Below, one piece after another: positions 18,114 to 30,590 of a DNA stretch of 64,000 nt. Both the position numbers and the translations under genes were made by a program. Under the pieces are notes generated by a model. The model was not told the DNA's origin. It saw nothing but the letters and a program-made list of their open reading frames with translations, and made no database searches. Position 1 is the stretch's first letter. Each line of letters begins with the position of its first letter. Source of the DNA: Penelope pileata (Eukaryota; Chordata; Aves; Galliformes; Cracidae); assembly GCA_013396635.1 (NCBI GenBank), contig WBMW01000788.1:873280-937279 (forward strand), given 5' to 3'.

Positions 18114-21100
18114 GCATAGGTATTTATGTGGATAATGAGCTATAAATCACACTTTAGGAAGCAAGCCAACCAAAGGCTGGAAAGAAACATCCCCCATGTG
18201 CCGTATGTTTCCCAGACTGCCCCATACAGGATCCTTGTACCTTGCTCTCAAGTCCCTGTGGCAAGAGCAGCAGTTGAGATGGGTTATTGGCCCGCATTGT
18301 GGTCCTAAAAATTATTTATACTTTTTTTTGTAGTAGCAAATGCATCTCAAATGTCCTTCTGCACTTGGAAAGAGTGCAGGGGTGACCAGACTCACAACTT
18401 CCCACCCGGCTGCCTCCATGCAGGGCATGATACAGGGGAACCCCAGCAACAAGGGACAGCCAGTGCCTGGAACATCTCTCCTGCCCTGCAGGTTGCATCT
18501 CAGAGAGACAGCGAGAGTCAGTGCTGAGCACATGATGGCACTTCCACCAGTGGCCACAAACAACCAGCTGGGCTGGTGACCAGCATCCAGCCGTAGTGTG
18601 GTGGCACTGGCTGAGGAGCTGGGCAGCTAGGATGGGTATTGCCCACCCCAGGCTCTAATCCATGCTGAAGCAATTCCTGGCACCCTTCACAGGGCTCTCG
18701 AGGTGACATGTGGATGTGCAGCCCTGCCTCCTCCTTGCTGAGCGGGGGCCGTGGCAGTGCCAGGCTCCATGAGGACAGTCTTCTTGGAGAAAACACGATG
18801 TGGCAAGAAATGCACGTGCTCAGACCAAATGGCAGCAAACTTATGGTATAGCCCCTGCATATAATCTATATTCTAATTAATACTCTGCATCTTCTAATCA
18901 ACAGAAATCTTCTGGCATGTGCTGTCCGGTTTGCAAACTATTCAGCAGAGATGCTTCGAGCCTCTCCACAGATCAGGGTAATTAAGCAAAGCTGCTGGAG
19001 GGGCTTCCCTCTGCCGACTCTTCCACGCTGGGAAGGGGAATGGTGCTTGAAAAAACCAGCAACCTCTGGCAACCTACCCCAGCCCTGGAAGGCTCTCTGG
19101 AACAGAAAGGGGGAAAATCCTCTCCTTCGCTGCTGCTGTGGAGCTGGTCTCTCTCCCGCTGTCTCCCTGCCAGCGCTGAAAGCCCATCCTGCTTCCTCGG
19201 GCTGAGCGCACCGGCCGGCCGGCAGCAGATGCATCGGCGGCAGCGGGACCGCGCAACTCCAGAGCCTCTCCAGCAGCCCCTCCAGTAGGAGAGCACAGCT
19301 CTCTGCACAATATGCTGTGGGGGAGGAGGAAGGAAGGACTTTGGCCCTGCTTGCTCGTGCTAATTGATGGCTTCTGTTACAGCTATTCACACTTTTAGAA
19401 AATGGTAACAAGGATACCGATTTAGAAGCAGGGAAGAAAAACCCGGCAGCCTCACCAGCACGGCGGGCGAAAGCGAAAATGTGTGCAGAGCGCTCCACAG
19501 AGGTGCAGAGAGTAGGAGGAAGGGCCCAGCAGCAAAGCCCGAGCTCTGTACAGAGGCACAGAAATCCCACGGTGTGTTCCTTGTCTGGGGCGCACAGGGA
19601 CAGACTCCTCGCAGAGCCGCGGCCCTGCAGCTCCAACCCATCTGGCCCAGCCCTGCGCTGTGCCCGGCCTCCACAGTGCCACGAGGCCCTGCCTCTGGCT
19701 TCAGTGCTCTTTGTGCAGACACAAATCTGTCCGGGAGCTTTTTGGAGGGGAAGCTGCAGATACCTGCCTTCGGAGGGAAGCTGTGAGCTCGCCTCTCCTC
19801 CTTGCTCCCAGACATTGTCTTCTCCTGCTGGGAGAGCACTGTACCTTGCTTAGCAGTTTACATGGTAAGTCTCTACTGCAAGCCGGAGGTGTGATCACAA
19901 CACGCCTGGGTGAAACCCTGCTTGCTTTAATTTAGCTAGCTGAGATATTAATTTCAGAGGGAAAGGCAGCAATGCACACGTCAGGGCTGTGACCTGGTGG
20001 GCCAGCACTGCCTGCAGTGTTCCTGCGTCCCTGGCACCAGAGCCGAGCAGCACAGCACGGGCAGAGGAGCTGGGCATGGCCTCGAGCGGCAGGCACCATG
20101 GCCAAAATACAGTGGAACCTGAGTGTTTCAGCATTGCCACACTCTGCTCCTCCAGAGCATCAAGAAAGAGAGACATGGTGCATCCCCACACCCAGCAGGC
20201 TCTGGCTGCTGAGGCCATAATTGTGCTGCAGGCAGCAGAGCTCTGCCCGCTGCCCTGTCCGCAGCCTGCAGTGATGTCTTCAGAGGGGCCTTCACCTCCT
20301 GTGACAGTCCTCCACGCCCTCCTCATGATTCACATCTGGGTGCACGCACCTCAGTGATTTCTTTTGCTGAGAAGGTCACCCCAAATATGTGTTTAATGGG
20401 AGAGCTCTCTATTTTTAACGTAGAGCAACCTCATAAAAAGTCAGAAGACCAATGCAAAATAATAAATGAGATGTTTAGTCATAGGTCTCCATCACGTTCA
20501 CATTATAAACAGCTCAGAAATGATTTCCACTTCTGAGATAAGATTTAATTGTAAATCACCGAAAATGGTGAGATATATATTGCCTGGAGCAGGGTGGTAA
20601 ACGTATTTCTGGGTCTTGAGGGAGCAACTAAAGCAAAGCGTGTGTCATAACCGAGGTGGGCCCTGAGCACAGCTAAGCCGAACTGCATCCCCGCCCAGGC
20701 TGCTGCTGCTCTCCAGAGAAGGCCACTGGCCTTGTGGGGCTCTTTGCTCCTGGGGATACGGAGGGGCATCTCCCCGCTGAGATTTACCGCTATCCAAGGC
20801 TTTGCTGCAAGTTTCTTCTGATGAAACTGCTTTTATTCCAACTTAAGCTGTTCCTTAAGCAGCATGAGACCAGATCGCAACTTAAATGGCAAATGTAAGG
20901 CAGTGACTCTCCTAGCTGCAGAAGGTGATATAGACAAATCTGTTGCTGATACCAGCAAGCACTGAGCCGAGCCCCTGTTTCTCATTTGGAGTGCATTGCT
21001 GTGTCTCCTCTGACATGTTTCTTCGTAGCACTGAAAGAGGCACTTGGAGAAACAGCTTTACTACTCAGGGGAAGCTTTGATTCCAGGGCTGTAAATCGAG

Positions 21101-24100
21101 TACTGTAGTAGGTAATCGGCAGAAATCAAAGAGTGTACATGTTTCTCCAATGCAGAAAGAAGAAAGATCAATTTATTTAAAGCAGTGGAAACCGATTTCT
21201 CTGTTGGCTAACCTGTTAGCCTGCTCCCATAGGTGGAAATCTAGATAGGGCAAATGCTTGGGTTTCTTATGCCTTTATTTTCATTGTTTCAACCATCTGG
21301 TGAAGTCAGGATGCTGGTGGAGCCACCATTGTCCTCCTGCTTGTGCATTCCCCATCCACCGGCTACCCTGAGCCTTAGCCACAGCCTTCAGTGAGCGACG
21401 CTGTGGCTGTGGCTCTCCTGTTTGACTGCCAGCATAAGGCAGCAGCCCCACAGCCTGCTCCTTACTGAGCAGTTACCGTGGCAAGGAAGTGATGGGCAGC
21501 TTGGATGACGATGAGGCAGGTGATGGGGTGAGGCTGTGCCCCCAGAGCCCGCCTGCTGGGAGGCCTACAGACGGTGAGCAGAGAGCCCTTGCAGCTCTTA
21601 CTCTGCTCTCGGTGTAATTTGCTGTTATTTACATGCCACTTCATGCGGCAGTTCTTTGTGGGTTTCCATAAATGATGCACACTGAAATATTTTACCGTAG
21701 CTGAGGGCAAGATTAAAGCTCGGTGTTCAGGATGTAATGCATCTGCCTTCTGACATGTGGAGTCATAACATCGAAGTGGGGCGGCTCTGCCCTGGCCACG
21801 TTCACCCAAGTGCCAAAGTGGCACAGACTGTCCGCAGCTCCTCGCTGCCTCCCCTCTGGGCTCGCCCGGCTCCAGACAACGTTGCTGCTTTTTCACTAAC
21901 TGGAAATAGGAATCTTGCTCTATCCATTAGTTACTGTATATGCAGTTTGTATATATAATATTTATATTTTCCCCCCAAAGTTGTGAAATATATAAAATAT
22001 AATTCCTCTAGCTGAGAGCTCATCATTCCCATGACAAGGTGCAATCAATAAATTATGCACCACTTGTGGTTATTCTGCATGTCAACTCATATTTCCATGT
22101 CGCTGTCCTGACTGTTACTGAGTGTTTGTGTTGTTGTACCTTTCCACCTCCTCAGTGTTGATTTAGGAGTTATTATTCTGGGCTCATAGTAAGTGCAAGA
22201 AAATCAAGTTCCAAGTGTTTCTGCCAAAAGAAGGAAATGAAATGAGCAAGTCAACAGAAAATTCCACTTGTCAAACACCATTTGCTTACGACTGTGGCTT
22301 TGTTAAGGAAACTTGCGTTCGGACAAGCTGCACGAAGTCAACAATTCGTCTTTGCTTCGGGATAACCCCCGTGCCCGGAGAGGACTCTTGGTCGCAACAG
22401 CTGTGGTTCTCGAGCGAGCGCACAGCAAAAAACCAAAGCCACTTCTGACACTTACAAATTATGTCTTCTGAATAATGCATGGCGCATCCAGATTGGCTGC
22501 GGGAGGGGGAAGGGGGGATGCTTTTTCAATGGACAACCAGACGGGTAAGGATTGTATTCTAAGAAGAGTTTGACATACCAAGAAGGGGGAAAAAAAAAGA
22601 AGCCCAAGTACTCACACACACTTTGAGATTGACTGTCAAATCATTTCACATCTGTACCTAAAGCAAACAGACATAATGCTAACAGCTTGCTGGAGCTCAG
22701 AAATGCCACCCACTAATCAGTCCACCTGTGGAATTCTCAGTCCATCTTGCAAGCCGTGTACCCGATTGCCAAGACGCCTGACAAGAAGATGTATATTAAA
22801 ATGTTGAGTAAGACTGGAAATACAATGTGGTGTAGTATAAACAGAATGCACTCGCCGGGCGGCGAGCAGAGACGCCTTTTCATTCCTGGCGTGATGACCC
22901 AGCACTGCTGGCTCCCGCCGGCTCTGTGCGGCAGGGATGGACGGCTGACCCGAAGGCATGCTCTCCTCCCGCCTGCAGTCCTGTCTCGCTCTGGTTTTGC
23001 ACGAGAATAAACCAGAAAATACCCCCTCAACCCTCTGTTTCTCTTAATTACCTTTTTATTTTTTGTGCATGGGTATAATTAACAATTGCTTAAATATAGG
23101 TGTTCACAAGACAAGTCCCAGCAAAAAAAAAAAATGCCATGGAATAATCTCGCCTGTGCAATGAATGCACCCTTCGGGGTAAGACAAAGAGGTAATTCAA
23201 AGGAATGGGTGATTGAGATGATGCGTTGCGTGAGCGCAATTCTTTGCGACTAAATTGCATTTAGGATTACAGCACCGGATTGCCAGTTGCTATTTAACAC
23301 GCTGGCAAAACGATCATTTTGCTCTTTTCATCTCCAAAAGGAATATAAAGGAATGAAAGGAGAAAGTTTACTGGGGTTGTCAGAGCAGGAACGAGGGGCT
23401 GGGGTGCCGCGGGGCGGATAATTATCCCCTGCAGCACGCCATCAGAAGGTTACGCCGTTTGCGGTGCAGAGGGAAGCGGTGTGGCACAATTAGGCTCTTT
23501 AGATATTATCTTCTATACGTCCCAAGCTCTTAGATTCGCACAGTAGCTGTTTTCCCTATCTGTGAGTACAAAACGCTATTTTAACATCTGTTCTTTTAAG
23601 GCTATTTGCTCTGGGAAGGCAGTGTGTTTTGCCATAAATTTAGGTCATTAATTTGTATCTGCTCTTTGTTTATTTAAGAAACAGGACAAAAGGGCAGCTG
23701 CTGAACCATTTGGCTGTGCCGAGGGGTAGTGGGCTCGACGTGCTGGAGCTCTGCGCACGACCAGCTTGAGTTTGCACCCGCAGCTACAGGACACAACTTC
23801 ACGGAGAGGCTCTGCCAAGCTGTGCGGCGCTGCCCTGAGAATTGCTAGAGCGTGGCCCGTGGCGAAGCACGAGCTCGGGGAACGCCGCCGGCACAGGAGC
23901 TGCTGTTGGGCTTGGGGCTGCTTTTTAAGGGAGGTTTGCAAAGTGATGGTGGTTTACTGCCTCGACTCGAGGTGCTGCTCTTGGCTACCAAAGGTAACGC
24001 GCTACAGGCAAACATGACCCCTATAATTAGACATTTATAAACAGAAGCGCAATATTACCTAGTAAATTGATTGTTAACCGCATTTAATGCTCTTAAATTG

Positions 24101-27100
24101 GCCATTAAGTGCAGAATAATTTCTGGGGTATTATTGATATTATGAAGCATTAGAGAGGTTTTATTTATTCTCATAAGCCTAATGGACTCAAACAAATTGA
24201 CTGTGTTCAAAAAGGTCATTTTTTGCTTGTTGATTCTGTGACATCTTCTAATCAGTTTAATAAGATCAAAGAGAAAAATTGCATAAGTATTTTGAAGCAC
24301 GCTCCGTTTCCAGTTTCCCATCAGAAACAAAAGCGTGCACTTCACAGAGCCCGGCATTACCAGCTAGGCATGAATAGCCCAAGCACACCGTTAAAGTCAG
24401 ATGCTAAAAAAGAAGTGCTCGTGTGCACACTTGCTTGCTACACATCTCCTGCAGGCTGGCTGGCATGCAGCACCGATTCTCAGTGGGCACAGCATCTCAC
24501 CTCTCCTCCAGAGAAGACACGTGTCAAATAAGGTAGAATTCAAGGGGAGGAATATTACTGAAATGTGCTACCCAGTAAGCAATTCAGATCTGGTCTGGCT
24601 TCTCATGGAGACGACAGTTGGTCTCGTCGCAGCAGCATTAGACCCAATTTGCAGAACTGGTCCCCAAGCCCAGGCTTGGTATATTCTCCATTGACACTGA
24701 TTTTTAGAAAAGAAAATTAAAGGCAGCACTTCTGACGGTGCAAAATATGTCTCATTGCCATTTGTGTTTGGCAAAGAATTTCTCTGATCTTCACTGAGTC
24801 CTTAGATGCAGTAAATCTTCAAGGGCTTCAGGTGCCCAGACACTCATGGCAGCTCCCAAGGGCAGATTTTTAAACCAATTTAGGCTTTTACTTCCTTAAT
24901 CAGTGGGAAGGAGCACCTAAATATCTTTGTAAATCTGCTTCTGAATCATGCACAACTGAGAAGCATGCTATTTAGCAAAATCCCAGTGAAACTATTACAA
25001 GAGGGATGAAATCAGAAGTGTCTTAGGGAGGTTGGAGTTAATCCAGCAGTTTGCAACAGATCCGCCATTTTAAATAATGGGTCCCAGGAACACTTATTAA
25101 TTTGCTCATAATAAAGCCTTTGTCTTGCAGTGGTCCAATTGGCGAGCTCTGCTGTGGGAGTGCTGCTACCAGACAAGAGACCCAAGGTGAAGGCCATGGC
25201 GTGCTGCTGCCTGCCCTGGTGACAAGAGCTCATGCCTTGCAGCCAGGCTCCTCGGTGCACCCCTGGGCAGATCGGTCACGTGAAAATGTATGGATCTACT
25301 GTGCAGATGCTGATGGGGTAACGCCAGCTCTGCAGCCCTGAGGGCTTGGAGGACTTTTTGCTACAGACACCCTCCAGGACAGACCGTCTCTGCAGTACGA
25401 CTCATTTTTATCTGTTCAGATACTCTGATAAAGCTGAGTAAGAGGCACAACAGATCAGAGACAGCCCAGGAATTCGACATAAAATTATCAAACCTTTGTG
25501 AAACCAGGGCCCTCAGGAATATACAAGCTTTTTGGTAGAGGTATGGACAATCACAACCACGTGTTTTAAGTTTAATTTTCACAATGAAAGATTATTTTCC
25601 TGTTTCAAGTAAGGCAGCTATTCCGCCTTTGTAACTCAAATGACAAAGCCTACAGCTGTCTCTCACTCCTTCCCAAATAACACTCCTACTGACTTGTGGA
25701 TGAAGAAGGGTTTGGGGAAGCAAGCTAAACATGGCACGAGCAAGAAGCATGTCTTCAACCAGAGCTGGAAAAATTGACAGTGCATGCCATGTGAGGCTGT
25801 GCTTATATTTTAGAAGATCAGACTGCTCTGTATGAAACATATCAAAACTTCTTTGTAGCTTTCTGGACTTTCTTCAGGTAGAGGGGAAACCAGCATCTGG
25901 AATGGGAAGACAAAATGCCTGACCAGAGTGGCTGAAGCTTCATTCAAATGCAACAGGTGGTTTGCTGGGGGTGGCAGAAGCAGCTCTTGTGTGAGCTGGG
26001 AACTCATTTACTCTTTATTACAGTCAAGAAAGCAATGTGCTTTGCACATGTAACCTCGCTGCACTTTCAAGTTCCCCATCTGTAAAATAAGAGAAGCAAA
26101 ATGCAATACTCAGCTTTCTGAAGTGCTCTGGGGTCTTCAGATAAAAATGTCATGTATAGTGTGTGTGCATGTATACGTACAAATGCACACATGAGATTTT
26201 TTAATGAATGAGAACAGGCGTCACGTATTACTAGAAAAAAATACAATTGCATTTATATTCCAATTCCAGTTTTACTCCTGTCATCTCCATACAAATACTC
26301 CTTTCTACATTTATCTCACCATCTTTTCTAGATCATTGTAACGGACTGAAATGTCTGAGCAGACTATTTATTACATTCAAAAGCCACTGTCTCTTTGGTT
26401 ACAAAACTTGAAACTGCCTAGTTGGAAAACGCTGGAGGGAAGAATGATTATAGAATAGTGATAAAGAGCGATTTTACTAAATTCTGTGTCATTCTGATTA
26501 CAAAATCACTGTTACAGAAAAGAGACGCTTGCTGAAAGTATCCTGCCCTTTTCCTTTTCTGCTAACGTTCTGCACATTCTTCCAGGAGCATCAGGAGATT
26601 ATTCTGTAGAAACTATTTCATGTTTTCTTACTATTTTAAATTGAATTAATTGCGTTTGACGAGGGGACACCACTCTATTTACATACTCACCTCTCCCTGA
26701 CACAAGAGTAAATTTGGCTAGCTGTTTTGGGAACAGGTCATGCTCCTACATAATTATATTTTTTCTTCAGCCTAGTATATTTTTCATCAACGACACTTCA
26801 CAACAGGGAAGAACGGGTGTCAGGTTTCAGTCTCATATGTTCTGTAATTTTACATTCTGTGGCAATGCCCACGGTGCTGGAATAATTTGAAACAGAACTA
26901 CAATCTTTCCAAGTTTTGTAGAATAAATGTTTAGAATTGGTAAGAGTTTTGAAATGCAAATGTCAAAATTCTTTCGAACAGTATGTGATTAATTCTTGAA
27001 GTACTAACAATGCTTGCCTGTACATGGAATTAGCGATGGGGATGGAGATAAGATACCAGCAGGCAAAAGAAATGCAGGTGCAATTTTGGACACTGAACCT

Positions 27101-29922
27101 GCAAAGCTTGCTATTTAAAAACAGTGAACAAGACCTCTGGAAAAGCAATGTCAAAACCTCTGTAGGTAACTCCTGCTAGCAGGAGCCCACAGAAAACAGC
27201 CTGGTACGTGTCTGCCCAGGGAACACCCAGGGACTGCCTTACTGCTCAGCTGCAAGTCAGATGGGGTCATGGCCACAGGAATGGTCCCGTCCCAGCTTCA
27301 GCCAGGGACCTCTCACAGGAAAAGTGAGGTCCCACCTTGTCAAGAGCTCGGAAAGAGCTTTTGTCTCATCCCATTACAGGGAATCCCAGTGATGGGTGGA
27401 TTGCTGCTTAGGGTCTTGTTCTGTGTTAAGAGTACGGAGGCCCCAGCCTCCTCCCCCACCTGGGCATCTTGATACCCCTCGCCCTGCCTGCAGTGACTGG
27501 GTTTCACTCCCCTGCACCACCTGGCGCTGAGACTCCAGGAGAACAAGGGGTCCCATGGCCCCAACCATCTTGTGAGTGGCCAGAGAAGAGGCTTTGGGCT
27601 AAGGATGTGAAGATTCCACATGATAGAAAGGGAGATGGCATATGAAGAGCAATAAGACCTCCAGGGCATGAAGCCTTGGAGAGGAGTCTTTGCTGCCTAG
27701 ATCCTGTACAAGGTGCAAACACAGCACCAGGTAGGCCCATGCCCAGAAAATTCAGAGCTGGAAGCATGAGGAGCAACCCAAAATGGCATCAGGGATCACA
27801 AGAGGCTTCAGACTCACTTTTAGCTGGGCTCCTGCCATCAGTCTTTGTAGGGCACAAAGAGTCATGGACGCGTCTTCCATGGCTTTGCTCCATTTAACTT
27901 TCCCTCCTTCTCTGCCTTCCTTCAACTGCAACACAATAAAGTCTCTCCCACTGTTGTTAACATACTCCCACTGTATTCCCGTTAGCAGCAGCCACTGCTA
28001 AGAGTACACTATTATACCCTCCTTGAAAGACTGTCTGGCATCCAGAGGTCATTCACTAGCAGAATCTCAGAGGCCCAGCAGGTAGTGCTCTCTGGAGGTA
28101 CTGCTGGGCCAGTTGCTCTGCTGAGCGGCCACAGCAGAGTGTTAGAAGGACAGCATGGGGAATACACCAGCTCTGCTACTGTGCCAAATCCCCTTCCTGC
28201 TCCTGTCCCCTCTCCCACCCCTCACCTCAGAGATCTCGCTTAAAACAGGGATGGGCTTGAGGCTGAACATTTGTGCCTGGCCCTCCCATTTGATTTTACC
28301 AGTTTGCAGAAACAGAGGACAGACCGCAAAACTCGCCTCCAGATTTCCTCCAAGTGTAGTGGGATTTGGATCTCCAAATTTGTTTTAATCCTAATTCTAT
28401 TTTAGCCTAACAGCTTCTCCATTTAATACTTACTATGACTGTTAAAAAAAAACAACGTGTGGCAAACAGGCATGCGCCATTTTATGCTTTCTTCCACAGT
28501 CATTAAATAGAAGTATGTGATCATGTCAAGGCAGGCAGCAAGTTGTCGATGAGTCTGGCTGTGGTGGGAGCTCTGACTCCAGGGGCCGAGGCTGGATTCT
28601 CTTCTTGGTAATGGACCTGCTGCATTGCACACAGCTTGGCTCTGCCTAAAGGGCTCCGCTTTAAGATGATGCCAGTTAATGCAGCCTCTCAAATACAGAG
28701 ATCGTCTTCTGTAAATATAACATTCATCATCTACAGGCTTCGAAAAACCTTTTTACTTCTTGTAAAGAGCATTCGGTGTAAGAATAAAAAGAACTACATT
28801 AAAGCTAAGTTGGTATTATTATCTACAAACACTAGCTTAAATGAATAATCTTGTAAGCTGCAAGCAGTTTCCTTTATCGAAATCCACTGCAAATGTGCTC
28901 CAATCCTTGATATCTATACACAAAAGATTATAAATTGTTTCTTTTTGTGTTTAAGTTAGAAACTGCAAATTCCGTATTTTTTAGTCCTTCTATTTGTTCT
29001 ATGGGGATTTTTCTACTCTCTTGATATTTACAGCAGCTTTTCAGGAGTAAAGGATCTTTTTCTCTGACTGTAAAGAGAAAACAGTTCATGTGGCATGAAG
29101 CTTTGTCAAACGCATAAAAAAGCTGCCTGAATTAATTACTCTGTTTTGATACACTGAAAGCAAAAACCAGTGATTTCAACTATTTCTTTAAAATGCAAAG
29201 AGGAAAAAGATGGTTCAAATTTAATATTGTTGTAATTCTTTGTCTGCAGGACTCCAGCGTAATAAAACAGGATTTATCCAAAACAAGGGGGTGTTCTAAC
29301 TATAAATACAGACATTATTTCAGTGAAGACATTTTCAGGAGTGCAGGCTATTCCTAACCATGATATAAGTGTAGGATAATTTAAATTAATATAAAAGATC
29401 CCTTGGGATCTATATTTTTTAATTGCAATTACACAATGAATATTTGATACCTATATTTGGCATATAATGAGGATTAAAATGATATTCCCCAAACAGAGGT
29501 TTAATAACAATGTAAACTACCAAGAACTTCATTACAGAGGCTGAGGGATTAGAAATGAGATTTGAAGGTGACCAAAGGGAAAATCAGAAACATCAAACAC
29601 CTCTTCTAATATAAATTGCCTTATTTAAAATAAGACACAAATAATTGATATGGGCCTCAGTTTAAGAGCTAAAACTGCAACGTGCCCACATGAAAACCCA
29701 GTAGCCACAACTCATCACGCAGAGGACAGCTTTGTCAGAGCCAAAGTTTTCCAAAGCAGATTCTCTCACGAGTCTCCTAAGTCAGTCTTTGGGTATCTGA
29801 ATGGGTATCTGCAGGCAGGAAGTCATTGGTCACTCCCTTAAGGCTCAGTGGCCTCTTCAATCTCAGGTTAGATATTTTCTTAAATTTTTCTGCACAACAG
29901 GGCCCAGTGTCAGGCACCTTCC
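18114..29922. other. Noncoding desert segment
   Basis: No gene is supported. GC-rich and CpG-containing patches at about 19000-19300, 19480-19700, 22850-22950, 23390-23480 and 23720-23900 carry ORFs on both strands (up to 232 residues on the minus strand at 18938-19636) without recognisable domains. AT-rich, repeat-free blocks at about 22020-22110, 24015-24260 and 28860-29560 are possible conserved noncoding elements. Confidence 0.55.
24015..24260. promoter_or_regulatory. Candidate conserved noncoding element
   Basis: A 245-bp AT-rich but complex stretch with repeated homeodomain-type cores (TATAATTAGAC, GCATTTAATGC, GGCCATTAAGTGC, AAGCATTAGAG), no homopolymer runs and no repeat-family similarity I can see. 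This is the texture of vertebrate developmental enhancers. Conservation is not demonstrated here. Confidence 0.25.
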
Positions 29923-30085
29923 AGAATCACAGCACGGCTGAGGTTGGAAGACACCGCTGGAGGCCATCTGCTCCAACCCCCTGCCCAAGCAGGGACACCT
30001 AGAACTGGCTGCCCAGGACCACATCCAGGCGACTTTCGAAGATCTCTAAGGAGGGAGAATCTGCAGCCTCTCTGCAAGACTCAGG
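29923..30085 (-). mobile_element. CR1 LINE 3'-end fragment, antisense
   Basis: AGAATCACAGCACGGCTGAG, then GGTTGGAAGACACCGCTGGA, CTCCAACCCCCTGCCCAAGC, CTGGCTGCCCAGGACCACAT and a close with GCAGCCTCTCTG. This is a reverse-complement CR1 3' region with its end at the low coordinate. It aligns by eye with the copy at 34214 across its whole length, which indicates the same subfamily. Confidence 0.85.
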
Positions 30086-30477
30086 TAAAACTGAAATGGA
30101 AAACCCATCTTATTCCAAAGTCTAACCCTTCCAGAGACAAGCTCAGGACCTGGCCCTCCAGCAGGAGCTACAGATGGGACCCCTGCACAATGGGGTGAGG
30201 CAGCGAGGCCACTTCCACCGATGAGTCCCTCCCTGCAGCAGGCAGTCCCCCTCTGAGCATCTCATGTAAGGGCTGGTCCTACTGCATATGTAAGCGTTCC
30301 TAGACCCAAATGCAGCCACGGTGTCTCACAGGTTGCTCCCCTCTCCTCTCACAAAGCCTTTGAGGCAGCTCACATCCCTTGAACACATTTCCTACCACAT
30401 AAATATGCCTAAGTACACGCCTGTCTTTTTGTGAGCAGCTGCAGCAGTTTGGGATGATGCGTCACTTGACTAAGAAG

Positions 30478-30590
30478 CTATATATATGTATCTGTATATC
30501 TATATGTATGTTACATATGTTAGCGTGTATATATGCTAGGTATGTACATATACAGATATATATTTGTACGTAGGTATGTACATATGTATT
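30478..30590. repeat. Imperfect TA/TG/TATG simple repeat
   Basis: About 110 bp of interspersed TATA, TATG, TACATA and GTATG units. It is a degraded microsatellite, and the ORF running through it (30533-30754) is not considered real. Confidence 0.75.

Noticed and set aside
18938..19636. 232-residue minus-strand ORF
   Set aside because: Several overlapping ORFs on both strands in the same GC-rich patch; no family resemblance.
22294..22442. 9-bp inverted repeat (GTGGCTTTG / CAAAGCCAC) separated by about 130 bp
   Set aside because: Short arms and a long spacer; expected by chance at this scale and not associated with any element ends.
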